Source: Kitasatospora papulosa (lineage in GTDB: Bacteria > Actinomycetota > Actinomycetes > Streptomycetales > Streptomycetaceae). Taken from it: a stretch of 64,000 bases of DNA. The stretch spans positions 62,001 to 126,000 of the forward strand of contig NZ_JNYQ01000001.1 in NCBI RefSeq assembly GCF_000717245.1, given 5' to 3'. The translations under genes and the position numbers were made by a program. The first letter of the stretch is position 1; every line of letters begins with the position of its first letter. This document shows positions 1-7,824 of the stretch, one piece after another. The notes under the pieces were generated by a model, which was not told where the DNA came from, did not search any database, and saw nothing but the letters and a program-made list of their open reading frames with translations.

Positions 1-2
1 TC

Positions 3-194
3 GCCTGCGTGATCCTGATAGCGGCCAGGTACTTCCTGATCGACGGCGGACTCGCCCTCCAGGAGAAGCTGAACCTGATCGACTTCATCGGCTGGGACGC
101 GGTGCTCACGAAGCTTCCGCTGGTCATCGCGATCGGGCTGCTGATGCCCGCCGTTGCCGCCCTCTTCGCGTTGCGCAAGTACCTCAAGGTGTGA
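3..194 (+). CDS. ftsX: FtsX C-terminal end (partial)
   Basis: The reading frame is open from the left edge and ends at TGA 192-194. It encodes the last 63 residues of a membrane protein: a hydrophobic segment, a soluble loop, then a final membrane helix ending in RKYLKV. That is how FtsX, the membrane half of the FtsEX divisome ABC complex, ends. In actinobacteria ftsE-ftsX lie directly before an S41 protease, smpB and ssrA, and that order is seen here. The assignment rests on short sequence plus synteny; the start lies outside the window. Confidence 0.75.
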   Translation, partial: ACVILIAARYFLIDGGLALQEKLNLIDFIGWDAVLTKLPLVIAIGLLMPAVAALFALRKYLKV

Positions 195-262
195 CGAGCG
201 CCCCGTACCGCATGCGGCGAACGCGCCGTGTGCGGACGGGGCGTTGTCCTACACTCGGCCAC

Positions 263-1450
263 ATGCCGGGCCATACGCACCATTTGAAACCCCGCGGGAT
301 CTACCGCGGGGCGGCCCTGACGTTGGTGTTCGCGAGCGTGCTGGCCACGGCCGCGGCCACCGGGTCACTGCCCCGTGAGGACGACGCGGGCACGGAGATA
401 AGGACACGCGCGGTGTCCTCCACGGTCGGCCCCGTGGACCGTGAGGAGATCGCGGACGCGGCCGCGGACGCGGAGGCCGACGGGAAGTCCGGTACGGACG
501 CCGCCGAGGAGGTCGTCAGCCGCAGCGGGGACCGCTGGGGCGCGGTGTACGACGAGCGGGAGTACGAGGAGTTCGAGCAGGCCCTCGACGGTTCGTACAC
601 CGGGGTGGGTGTCTCCGCCCGCCGCTCGGCCCGCGGCGACGTCGCCGTGACCGAGGTCCAGGCCGGCGGGCCGGCGGACCGGGCCGGGGTGCGCAAGGGA
701 GACCTGCTGCGCACCGTGGACGGCCGTCCGGTCGAGAAGCGCCCCGTCGCCGAGGTGGTCGCGCTGCTGCGCGGCGACCGCACGAAGGCGGCCGAGGGCT
801 CCTCGGTCGTCCTCGGGCTCGGCCGCGGCGGCCACACCTGGACCACGACCCTGCGCAGGGCCCGGCTCAGCACCGACCCGGTGAGCGTCCGCCGACTCGG
901 TCAGGGGCCCTCCTCCGCCGTACTGATCAAGGTGGACGCGTTCACCAAGGGCGCGGGCACCGCGGTCCGTGACGCCGTGGACGAGGTGCCCGGGGACGCG
1001 GGAATCCTGCTGGACCTCCGGGCCAACTCGGGCGGGCTGGTCACCGAGGCCGTCACCGCCTCCTCCGCCTTCCTGGACGGCGGCCTCGTCGCCACCTACG
1101 ACGTCCACGGGGAGCAGCACGCCCTCTACGCCGAGCCCGGCGGGGACACCGACCGGCCGGTGGTCGTCCTGGTGGACGGCGGCACGATGAGCGCCGCCGA
1201 ACTGCTGACGGGCGCGCTGCAGGACCGCGGGCGGGCGGTGACCGTCGGATCGCGCACCTTCGGCAAGGGATCCGTGCAGATGCCCAGCAAGCTTCCCGGC
1301 GGCTCGGTGGCCGAGCTGACCGTCGGGCACTACCGCACACCGGCGGGCCGCAGCGTCGAGGGAAGCGGCATCACGCCGGACGTCGGGGCGGGTCCGGAGG
1401 CCCAGCAGCGGGGCGAGACGGTATTGAGTGGCCTCGGGGGTGGGTCGTAG
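263..1450 (+). CDS. S41 family C-terminal processing peptidase
   Basis: Membrane-anchored or secreted serine protease of the Ctp/Tsp type, 395 residues from ATG 263. A GTG at 191 is in frame and overlaps the ftsX stop, but its extra 24 residues are Arg-rich and sit in front of the natural signal, so I prefer ATG 263. Order: N-terminal hydrophobic segment (about residues 15-33), a charged linker, a PDZ domain around GVRKGDLLRTVDGRPV, then the peptidase core. The catalytic Ser is in GTMSAAEL (about Ser310) and the Lys in TFGKGSVQ (about Lys335). It follows ftsX and ends 18 bp before smpB. It probably trims envelope proteins; the substrate is unknown. Confidence 0.9.
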   Translation: MPGHTHHLKPRGIYRGAALTLVFASVLATAAATGSLPREDDAGTEIRTRAVSSTVGPVDREEIADAAADAEADGKSGTDAAEEVVSRSGDRWGAVYDEREYEEFEQALDGSYTGVGVSARRSARGDVAVTEVQAGGPADRAGVRKGDLLRTVDGRPVEKRPVAEVVALLRGDRTKAAEGSSVVLGLGRGGHTWTTTLRRARLSTDPVSVRRLGQGPSSAVLIKVDAFTKGAGTAVRDAVDEVPGDAGILLDLRANSGGLVTEAVTASSAFLDGGLVATYDVHGEQHALYAEPGGDTDRPVVVLVDGGTMSAAELLTGALQDRGRAVTVGSRTFGKGSVQMPSKLPGGSVAELTVGHYRTPAGRSVEGSGITPDVGAGPEAQQRGETVLSGLGGGS

Positions 1451-1469
1451 TGCGAAAATGACCGCACTA
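1448..1469 (+). promoter_or_regulatory. Inverted repeat at the smpB start
   Basis: Arms TAGTGCG (1448-1454) and CGCACTA (1463-1469) are perfectly complementary around an 8-nt loop. The left arm contains the protease stop codon and the right arm includes the A of the smpB ATG. It could be an operator or an RNA hairpin that modulates smpB initiation; the role is inferred. Confidence 0.45.
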
Positions 1470-1957
1470 TGGCCAAGGAAAAAGACACCGGGCGCAAGAT
1501 GATTGCGCAGAACAAGAAGGCGCGGCACGACTACCACGTCCTCGACACCTACGAGTGCGGTCTCGTACTGATGGGTACCGAGGTCAAGTCGCTGCGGATG
1601 GGCAGGGCGTCGCTGGTCGACGGCTTCGTCCAGATCGACGACGGCGAGGCGTGGCTGCACAACGTCCACGTCCCGGAGTACGTGCAGGGCACCTGGACCA
1701 ACCACTCGGCGAAGCGCAAGAGGAAGCTGCTCCTGCACCGGGCCGAGATCGACAAGCTCCGGTCCAAGTCGCAGGAGACGGGACACACGATCGTGCCGCT
1801 CGCGCTGTACTTCAAGGACAGCCGCGTCAAGGTCGAGATCGCGCTCGCGAAGGGCAAGAAGGAGTACGACAAGCGTCAGACGCTGCGTGAGAAGCAGGAC
1901 ACGCGGGAGACGAACCGCGCCATCTCGGCGGCCCGCCGGCGCCAGCGCAGCGCGTAG
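1469..1957 (+). CDS. smpB: SsrA-binding protein SmpB
   Basis: SmpB binds tmRNA and delivers it to stalled ribosomes for trans-translation. The 162-residue protein has the family's usual length and blocks: KMIAQNKKARHDY at the start, GTEVKSLR, a long oligonucleotide-binding barrel, and a basic C-terminal tail (TNRAISAARRRQRSA) that mimics mRNA in the decoding centre. It lies 18 bp after the protease gene and about 120 bp before ssrA, the RNA it serves. No Shine-Dalgarno is visible. An inverted repeat reaches into the start codon (see the separate entry), so start control may be unusual. Confidence 0.97.
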   Translation: MAKEKDTGRKMIAQNKKARHDYHVLDTYECGLVLMGTEVKSLRMGRASLVDGFVQIDDGEAWLHNVHVPEYVQGTWTNHSAKRKRKLLLHRAEIDKLRSKSQETGHTIVPLALYFKDSRVKVEIALAKGKKEYDKRQTLREKQDTRETNRAISAARRRQRSA

Positions 1958-2077
1958 CCGCCACCGTTCCGGGGCCCGCGCCCCGGAGCCGCCGGAATAC
2001 GGTGGCATCCGCGTGCGTTGGTCACGTACGATGGGCCATGCACCTCACAGCGGGTGCGTGGATTGATAAAACAACAT

Positions 2078-2463
2078 GGGGATGATCGGTTTCGACAGCG
2101 GATGTCGAAGCAGGGGAAGCGAGTCGAGGAAGCGGCAATGATCTCGTAAACCATATGTCGCAACCAATAATCGCCAATTCCAAGCGCGATTCCTCCGCCT
2201 TCGCCCTCGCTGCCTAATTAGCAGCTAAGCGAAGACTCTGCGGAGTGTCAGCCCGGGGGTGATCCCGACCCGGATCCTGGCATCAACAAGGGATCTAAAC
2301 TTCTAAGCCCGGTCACGGGGCCTAGAAGGAAATCAAACAGTGGCTGGGCCTGTCGGAGGCTTGTTCGCGTGACCTCCGGGGCCGAGAAAAGCGTAGCGAA
2401 CTGCACTCGGAGAAGCCCTGGTTCCGCACCGTTGGACGCGGGTTCGATTCCCGCCATCTCCAC
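2078..2463 (+). ncRNA. ssrA: Transfer-messenger RNA (tmRNA)
   Basis: tmRNA rescues ribosomes stalled on broken mRNA and tags the unfinished protein for proteolysis. The 5' end GGGGATGATCGGTTTCGACA and the 3' end GGTTCGATTCCCGCCATCTC form the tRNA-like half: acceptor GGGGATG pairs with CATCTCC at 2455-2461, and the T arm is intact. The terminal CCA does not appear to be fully encoded. The resume frame runs from GCC 2173 to TAA 2215 and reads ANSKRDSSAFALAA, with the typical ALAA degradation signal. smpB lies directly upstream and a strong terminator follows. Confidence 0.96.
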
Positions 2464-2475
2464 AATTCCCATGTG

Positions 2476-2516
2476 AACGAGGACCCCGTTGCCACCGGCA
2501 GCGGGGTCCTCGTTTT
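2476..2516 (+). terminator. Rho-independent terminator of ssrA
   Basis: A 13-bp stem (AACGAGGACCCCG with CGGGGTCCTCGTT) and a 13-nt loop are followed by TTTTT. It ends tmRNA transcription and also faces the convergent MFS gene. Confidence 0.9.
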
Positions 2517-2538
2517 TCCTGTGTGCCGCCCGGGCCGG

Positions 2539-3744
2539 TCAGGCCCGGCGCGTCCCGGCAGCCGCGACGGCCAGGGCGAGGGCCGCCGAGCACATCGGAG
2601 CCGCGTATCCGGCGACCGTTCCCGCGTGTTCCACCGCCCAGCCGCCCACGGCCGAGCCGGCGGCCACCCCGCCCAGCAGGGCCGTGACCGCGAGCGTCAT
2701 CCCCTCGTTGAGCTGCGCCTGCGGGGTGAGCCGCTGCACCAGGGTCATCCCGGTGACCATGGTGGGGGCGGTGGCCGCTCCCGCCAGCAGCAGGCAGCCG
2801 GCCAGGACGGGCAGTGAGCCGGTCGTGGCCGTGGCCAGCAGGGGCAGCGACATCAGCGCGGTCATTCCCGTCAGGCAGAGCAGCAGCCTGCGCCCGGCAC
2901 GGGCGGCGGGGGGCAGCGATCCGTACAGCAGCCCGGCCACGCAGGAGCCTGTGGCCTGGAGTGCGAGGATCGCGCCCCCCGCGTGCGCGATGGAGACGAC
3001 CTCCATCGAGCCGAAGACGGCCCCGGTCGCGAGAAACACGGCGAGGAGGGCGGCCATGCCGGGGGTGCGCAGGGGTGAGGGGGCCCGGGTGCCGGGGGTC
3101 ACCGGTGGTTCGGTGGCTCGCTGCGCGGCGAAGACCAGGACACCGGTCATCAGCAGGATCGCGCCGGTGAGGGTGCCCGCCTCGGGGAAGAGGGCCCCGC
3201 ACAGGGACGCGGCGAGGACCGGGCCGAGCATGAAGCACAGCTCGTCGGCGGCCTGTTCGAAGGAGTTGGCGGTGTGCAGGGCCGCCGGGTCGCCCCGGTG
3301 CAGATGGGCCCAGCGGGCCCGCGACATGCCTCCCGTGTTCGGGGTGGTGGCCGTCGCGGCGTAGGCGACGAAGAGTGTCCAGACCGGTGCGTCGTGGTGC
3401 ACGCAGAGCACCAGGGCCAGCGAGCCGAGTACGGCGACGGCCGTGGCGGGCACCGCGATCCTGGCCTGGCCGTACCGGTCGACGAGGCGGGCCGTCCAGG
3501 GGGCGACCACGGCGGTCGCGGCCAGCCCGGTCGCGGTGACGGCCCCGGCCAGGGCGTACGAACCGTGAGCCCCGGCGATCATGATGACGGCGCTGACGCT
3601 GAACATCCCCATGGGCAGCCGGGCGAGGAGGTTGCCCGCGGTGAAGGCGCGCGCGCCGGGGGTGGCGAGCAGCCGTACGTAGGGATTGGACGGGCCGGCC
3701 GTGGACGGGCCGACGGGAGCCGGGGCGGCGGTTTCAGGAGACAC
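2539..3744 (-). CDS. MFS transporter
   Basis: A 401-residue, very hydrophobic protein with about 12 predicted membrane helices, read as a major facilitator superfamily exporter. The cytoplasmic loop between helices 2 and 3 reads ARLVDRYGQARI, a variant of the MFS signature. The substrate cannot be told from sequence. It is divergent from the LysR gene across 84 bp, the classic arrangement for a regulator and its target. The GTG start at 3744 has GGAGGA only about 2 nt away, so the true start may differ slightly. Confidence 0.85.
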   Translation of the reverse strand: MSPETAAPAPVGPSTAGPSNPYVRLLATPGARAFTAGNLLARLPMGMFSVSAVIMIAGAHGSYALAGAVTATGLAATAVVAPWTARLVDRYGQARIAVPATAVAVLGSLALVLCVHHDAPVWTLFVAYAATATTPNTGGMSRARWAHLHRGDPAALHTANSFEQAADELCFMLGPVLAASLCGALFPEAGTLTGAILLMTGVLVFAAQRATEPPVTPGTRAPSPLRTPGMAALLAVFLATGAVFGSMEVVSIAHAGGAILALQATGSCVAGLLYGSLPPAARAGRRLLLCLTGMTALMSLPLLATATTGSLPVLAGCLLLAGAATAPTMVTGMTLVQRLTPQAQLNEGMTLAVTALLGGVAAGSAVGGWAVEHAGTVAGYAAPMCSAALALAVAAAGTRRA

Positions 3745-3816
3745 GTCCTCCAGCCTGAAACGGGGCGATCCGTGCTGTCCAACACCTGATCAGAGGGTAC
3801 TGACGCACTTCTGTTG

Positions 3817-3822
3817 TAAATT
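3817..3822 (+). promoter_or_regulatory. -10 box for a leaderless LysR transcript
   Basis: TAAATT sits 6 nt before the GTG start at 3829 and there is no Shine-Dalgarno. This spacing would put the first transcribed base at the start codon. No convincing -35 box is visible. Confidence 0.4.
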
Positions 3823-3828
3823 CGGCCG

Positions 3829-4800
3829 GTGGCCGCCACCGACACCGATCCCCGTATCCTCCGCGCCTTCGTCGCCGTGGCCGAGGAGCTGCACTTCACC
3901 CGTGCCGCCGCCCGGCTCTACGTGGCGCAGCAGGCGCTGAGTCGCGACATCCGCAGGCTGGAGCGCGAGCTGGGCAGGGAGCTCTTCGTCCGCACCACCC
4001 GGCAGGTGTCCCTCACCCCGGACGGGGAGCGTCTCCTGCCGTACGCCCGCCGGGTCCTCGAAGCCCACGCCGCGCTCCGTGCCGCCTTCACGGACCCGGC
4101 GGACCGTCCGCTGCTCGTCGACCTGAACACCGACGGGATGACCGCGGCCCGGGTGCTGGCCCGGGCGCGGGAGCTCGCACCCGACTGCGAGCTGATGGCC
4201 CGTTTCGAGAGCGGGCTGACCTGGGCGGCGGGTGAGGTGCTCGCCGGACGGCTGGACGTCTCGTTCGGGCGTGCCGCCGGACTCGATCCCGCGGTCCTCG
4301 CCCGGCTCTCCGTACAGCCGGTGCGGTACGAGCCGATGGCCGTGCTCCTGCCGGGCGATCATCCTCTGGCAGGGCGTGAAACGGTCGCCATGAGTGATCT
4401 GGCCGGTGAAACCGTCTACGCCGGGGCGGGCAATACGCGCACGCGTGAGTGGACGGATCTCGCATCCATGCTCTTCGCGGAGTGGGACATAGTGCTGGCT
4501 CCGCCGGCTCCGCTCGCCGTCGGCGTGGCCGAATTCCAGCGGGTCATGACGAAGACGGGCCATCCCGTGCTGGCCGTCGCGGGCTTTCCGCCGCTGCTGG
4601 GAGCGGTGTTGCGTCCGCTCGTACGGCCGGTGCCGCTGTCCCCGCTGCTGATGGTCTGGCGCAAGGGACTCGACCACCCAGGTCTGTCCGCGTTGCGTGC
4701 CGCGGTGGCCGAACTCGCGGGCTCGGAAGGTTGGTTGGAAAGGCCACCTACTTCGTGGCTACCCGGAATCGATGCTTCACTCATGGATCGCCGCTCCTGA
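3829..4800 (+). CDS. LysR family transcriptional regulator
   Basis: 323 residues. The N-terminal winged helix-turn-helix covers about residues 6-65: AFVAVAEELHFTRAAARLYV, then QQALSRDIRRLERELGRELF, the LysR hallmark. A periplasmic-binding-like effector domain fills the rest, with the usual GDHPLAGRE segment near residue 175. LysR proteins act as tetramers on the intergenic region and usually control the divergent gene, here the MFS exporter. The GTG start at 3829 gives the correct N-terminus and appears leaderless. The effector is unknown. Confidence 0.92.
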   Translation: MAATDTDPRILRAFVAVAEELHFTRAAARLYVAQQALSRDIRRLERELGRELFVRTTRQVSLTPDGERLLPYARRVLEAHAALRAAFTDPADRPLLVDLNTDGMTAARVLARARELAPDCELMARFESGLTWAAGEVLAGRLDVSFGRAAGLDPAVLARLSVQPVRYEPMAVLLPGDHPLAGRETVAMSDLAGETVYAGAGNTRTREWTDLASMLFAEWDIVLAPPAPLAVGVAEFQRVMTKTGHPVLAVAGFPPLLGAVLRPLVRPVPLSPLLMVWRKGLDHPGLSALRAAVAELAGSEGWLERPPTSWLPGIDASLMDRRS

Positions 4801-4947
4801 GCGAGATGGTGATACGTCCCTCTTTCTGGTCTCTTCGTGCGCTACATTCGCCCCCTCGGATGCTCGGTGGCGCGTGGCGCACGGACGGGGTGGGGGCCCT
4901 GTCCGATGGCACGATTCCAGTCACCCCACGGGCACCGGGTTCATTGA

Positions 4948-5631
4948 GTGGGGGATGTGCGAACACCTGTGGAAAATTGGCGCGAAGGTACCCGAACCGG
5001 GCACACGCATGAGTCGAGCGACGTCACCGTCCAACTGGACGGTCTGGGGCGTCAGCTCTCCGAACTACCTGTCGAACCCGCCCCTCCGGACCCTGCGGAG
5101 GGCCCGGTCTTCGTCGACGAGAGCGGCCGCCGCAGCAAGACGTACCGGCGGGTGGGCTGGGTGCTTGCCGCGGTCAGTGCCGTGTACGCGGTGACGCTCG
5201 TGGTCGCCGTGCTCGGCGGCAACTCCAGCGCTCCCTGGCTGCCGCTCTCCGGGCAGGACCAGAAGCGCGCGGAGAAGGCCGAGGTGCGGCCCGCGCCGAG
5301 CGGCGCCGCCGTGTCCGGGAGCCCCGGAGCCACGCCCGGGGCCTCCGCTTCGGCCTCCGGTTCCGCCGCGGCCCCCGCGCCGGGGGGCGCCTCCGCCTCC
5401 CCGTCCGGTTCGGCCGAGCCCGGCGTGAGCGCCGAGGCCCGCGTGTCCGGCAAGCCGACGAAGAAGGGCACTGCGTCCTCGTCGGCCCCCGCCCCGGGCG
5501 CCCCGGTCTCCGAACGGCCGAGCGGCGAGCCCTCGCCGCCGGCCACCACCGAACCGCCCGTCGAGGAGAGTCCGCCGGCGTCCCCGGCCCCCTCGGAATC
5601 ACCGGTGCAACCTCAAGAAGGCACTCAGTAG
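4948..5631 (+). CDS. matA: Single-pass membrane protein with Ser/Pro/Ala-rich tail (possible MatA)
   Basis: 227 residues from GTG 4948. An N-terminal cytoplasmic part (about 1-72) is followed by one membrane helix (VGWVLAAVSAVYAVTLVVAV, about 73-92) and a long low-complexity outer tail rich in Ser, Ala, Pro and Gly, probably disordered. The gene abuts the matB-like gene: the stop TAG is at 5629-5631 and the next ATG at 5632. In Streptomyces the mycelial aggregation locus is matA-matB, and this gene holds the matA position. That is a positional call from memory; the sequence has no domain proving it. Confidence 0.5.
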   Translation: MGDVRTPVENWREGTRTGHTHESSDVTVQLDGLGRQLSELPVEPAPPDPAEGPVFVDESGRRSKTYRRVGWVLAAVSAVYAVTLVVAVLGGNSSAPWLPLSGQDQKRAEKAEVRPAPSGAAVSGSPGATPGASASASGSAAAPAPGGASASPSGSAEPGVSAEARVSGKPTKKGTASSSAPAPGAPVSERPSGEPSPPATTEPPVEESPPASPAPSESPVQPQEGTQ

Positions 5632-7824
5632 ATGACACCCCCCGTTTCGCGGGGCAGGCACAACCGGAAGAAGAAGCGGACCGTCCGGCGCAGGCTTCCC
5701 ATGCGCTACCTGCTTCCGTCAGTCCTCCTGGTGGCCCTGCTCGCCATGCTCATGCTGCGCGGATACGTGCACAGCGAGATCCTCGCCGACCACCGTGTCC
5801 AGGCGCCCGCTCCCACCACCCAGGTGCCGGACGACGTGCTCGAGGGCGGCCCGGTCATCGACGCCCGCGCCGCGGGCGGGCAGGCCAAGTCGCTCCGGAT
5901 ACCCGATCACAGGATCGTGCTGACCTTCGACGACGGCCCGGACCCCGTCTGGACCCCGCGCGTCCTGGACGAACTCAGGAAGAACCGCGCGCACGGCGTC
6001 TTCTTCGTCACCGGCACCATGGCCTCCCGCTACCCGGACCTCGTGAAGCGGATGGCCGACGAGGGGCACGAGATCGGGCTGCACACCTTCAACCACCCCG
6101 ACCTCTCGTTCCAGTCCACCAGCCGCATCGACTGGGAGCTCTCCCAGAACCAGCTGGTGCTGGCGGGCGCGGCCGGCATCCGCACGTCCCTGTTCCGGCC
6201 TCCGTACTCCTCGTCCTCCGACGCCATGGACGACAGGTCCTGGCCGGTCACGCGGTACATCGGCAGCCGCGGCTACCTCACCGTCGTGAACAACACCGAC
6301 AGCGAGGACTGGAAGCGCCCCGGCGTCCCCGCGATCGTCGAGCGGGCCACGCCGAGGAACGGCAAGGGCGCCATCGTCCTGATGCACGACTCCGGCGGCG
6401 ACCGGTCCCAGACCGTGGCCGCCCTGAGGGAGTTCCTGCCGCAGATGCAGCGGCAGGGCTACGAGTTCACCAACCTGACCTCGGCCCTCGGCGCCCCGAG
6501 CGCCCACACCGAGGTGTCCGGGCTCGCGCTCTGGAAGGGCAGGGCGTTCATCGGGGCGGTGGAGATCTCCGAGCGCGTCACCGGCGTCCTGGTGGTCGGC
6601 CTCGCCGCCATCGGCGTCCTCGTGATGGTCCGCTTCGGCCTGATGCTGCTGCTCTCCTTCCTGCACGCCAGGAAGGTGCGCCGTGAGGACTTCAGCTGGG
6701 GCGGGCGGTTCACCCGCCCGGTGTCGGTCCTCGTGCCGGCCTACAACGAGCGCGAGTGCATCGAGGCCACCGTGCGCTCGCTCGTGGCCAGTGACCACCC
6801 GATCGAGGTCGTCGTCATCGACGACGGCTCGACGGACGGCACGGCCGATCTCGTCGAGGCGATGTGGATCCCGAACGTCCGGGTCGTCCGCCAGACCAAC
6901 GCGGGCAAGCCCGCCGCCCTCAACAACGGAATCGCGCACGCCCGTCACGACATCGTCGTGATGATGGACGGCGACACGGTCTTCGAACCCTCCACCGTGC
7001 GCGAGCTCGTCCAGCCGTTCGCCGACCCACGGGTGGGCGCGGTCGCCGGCAACGCGAAGGTGGGGAACCGCGACTCGCTGATCGGCGCATGGCAGCACAT
7101 CGAGTACGTGATGGGCTTCAACCTCGACCGCCGGATGTACGACCTCCTGGGCTGCATGCCCACCATCCCCGGTGCGGTCGGCGCCTTCCGCAGGGACGCG
7201 CTGGACCGCGTCGGCGGCATGAGCGAGGACACCCTCGCCGAGGACACCGACGTCACCATGGCGCTGCACCGTGACGGCTGGCGCGTCGTCTACGCGGAGA
7301 ACGCCCGGGCGTGGACGGAGGCCCCGGAGTCCGTGCAGCAGCTCTGGTCGCAGCGCTACCGGTGGTCGTACGGCACCATGCAGGCCATCTGGAAGCACCG
7401 CCGCGCGGTCGTCGAGCGCGGGCCCTCGGGCCGCTTCGGGCGTGTGGGGCTGCCGTTCGTCTCCCTGTTCATGGTCGTCGCCCCGCTGCTGGCGCCCCTG
7501 ATCGACGTCTTCCTGCTGTACGGACTGGTCTTCGGCCCGACGGGGAAGACGGTCGCTGCCTGGTTCGGGGTCCTGCTGGTGCAGGCCGTCTGCGCCGCGT
7601 ACGCCTTCCGGCTCGACCGGGAGCGCATGACCCATCTGATCTCCCTGCCGCTCCAGCAGATCCTCTACCGGCAGCTGATGTACGTCGTGCTGCTCCAGTC
7701 CTGGATCACCGCTCTCACCGGCGGCCGGCTGCGCTGGCAGAAGCTGCGGCGCACCGGCGTGGTGGAGGCGCCGGGCGGTACGACGAACCGGCGCAGGGAA
7801 ACGGAACGGAGGCCGGTGGCATGA
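5632..7824 (+). CDS. matB: Bifunctional polysaccharide deacetylase / family 2 glycosyltransferase (MatB-like)
   Basis: A 730-residue membrane protein that probably polymerises and deacetylates a surface polysaccharide; MatAB is reported to make a poly-N-acetylglucosamine that glues hyphae together. Order: basic N-terminus, membrane helix (about 24-44), extracellular NodB deacetylase domain (LTFDDGPD near residue 98, HTFNHPD near 150), membrane helix (about 315-345), then a GT2 synthase domain (VSVLVPAYNE near 363, IDDGST, MMDGDT, LAEDTDV, QRYRW) and C-terminal helices. This deacetylase-synthase fusion is characteristic of MatB. The ATGA overlap at 7821-7824 couples it to the acyltransferase gene. 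Confidence 0.85.
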   Translation: MTPPVSRGRHNRKKKRTVRRRLPMRYLLPSVLLVALLAMLMLRGYVHSEILADHRVQAPAPTTQVPDDVLEGGPVIDARAAGGQAKSLRIPDHRIVLTFDDGPDPVWTPRVLDELRKNRAHGVFFVTGTMASRYPDLVKRMADEGHEIGLHTFNHPDLSFQSTSRIDWELSQNQLVLAGAAGIRTSLFRPPYSSSSDAMDDRSWPVTRYIGSRGYLTVVNNTDSEDWKRPGVPAIVERATPRNGKGAIVLMHDSGGDRSQTVAALREFLPQMQRQGYEFTNLTSALGAPSAHTEVSGLALWKGRAFIGAVEISERVTGVLVVGLAAIGVLVMVRFGLMLLLSFLHARKVRREDFSWGGRFTRPVSVLVPAYNERECIEATVRSLVASDHPIEVVVIDDGSTDGTADLVEAMWIPNVRVVRQTNAGKPAALNNGIAHARHDIVVMMDGDTVFEPSTVRELVQPFADPRVGAVAGNAKVGNRDSLIGAWQHIEYVMGFNLDRRMYDLLGCMPTIPGAVGAFRRDALDRVGGMSEDTLAEDTDVTMALHRDGWRVVYAENARAWTEAPESVQQLWSQRYRWSYGTMQAIWKHRRAVVERGPSGRFGRVGLPFVSLFMVVAPLLAPLIDVFLLYGLVFGPTGKTVAAWFGVLLVQAVCAAYAFRLDRERMTHLISLPLQQILYRQLMYVVLLQSWITALTGGRLRWQKLRRTGVVEAPGGTTNRRRETERRPVA

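Noticed and set aside
2333..3238. Long minus-strand ORF reaching into tmRNA
   Set aside because: It overlaps ssrA and the MFS gene in another frame and has an Arg/Pro/Gly-rich composition typical of GC-rich shadow frames.
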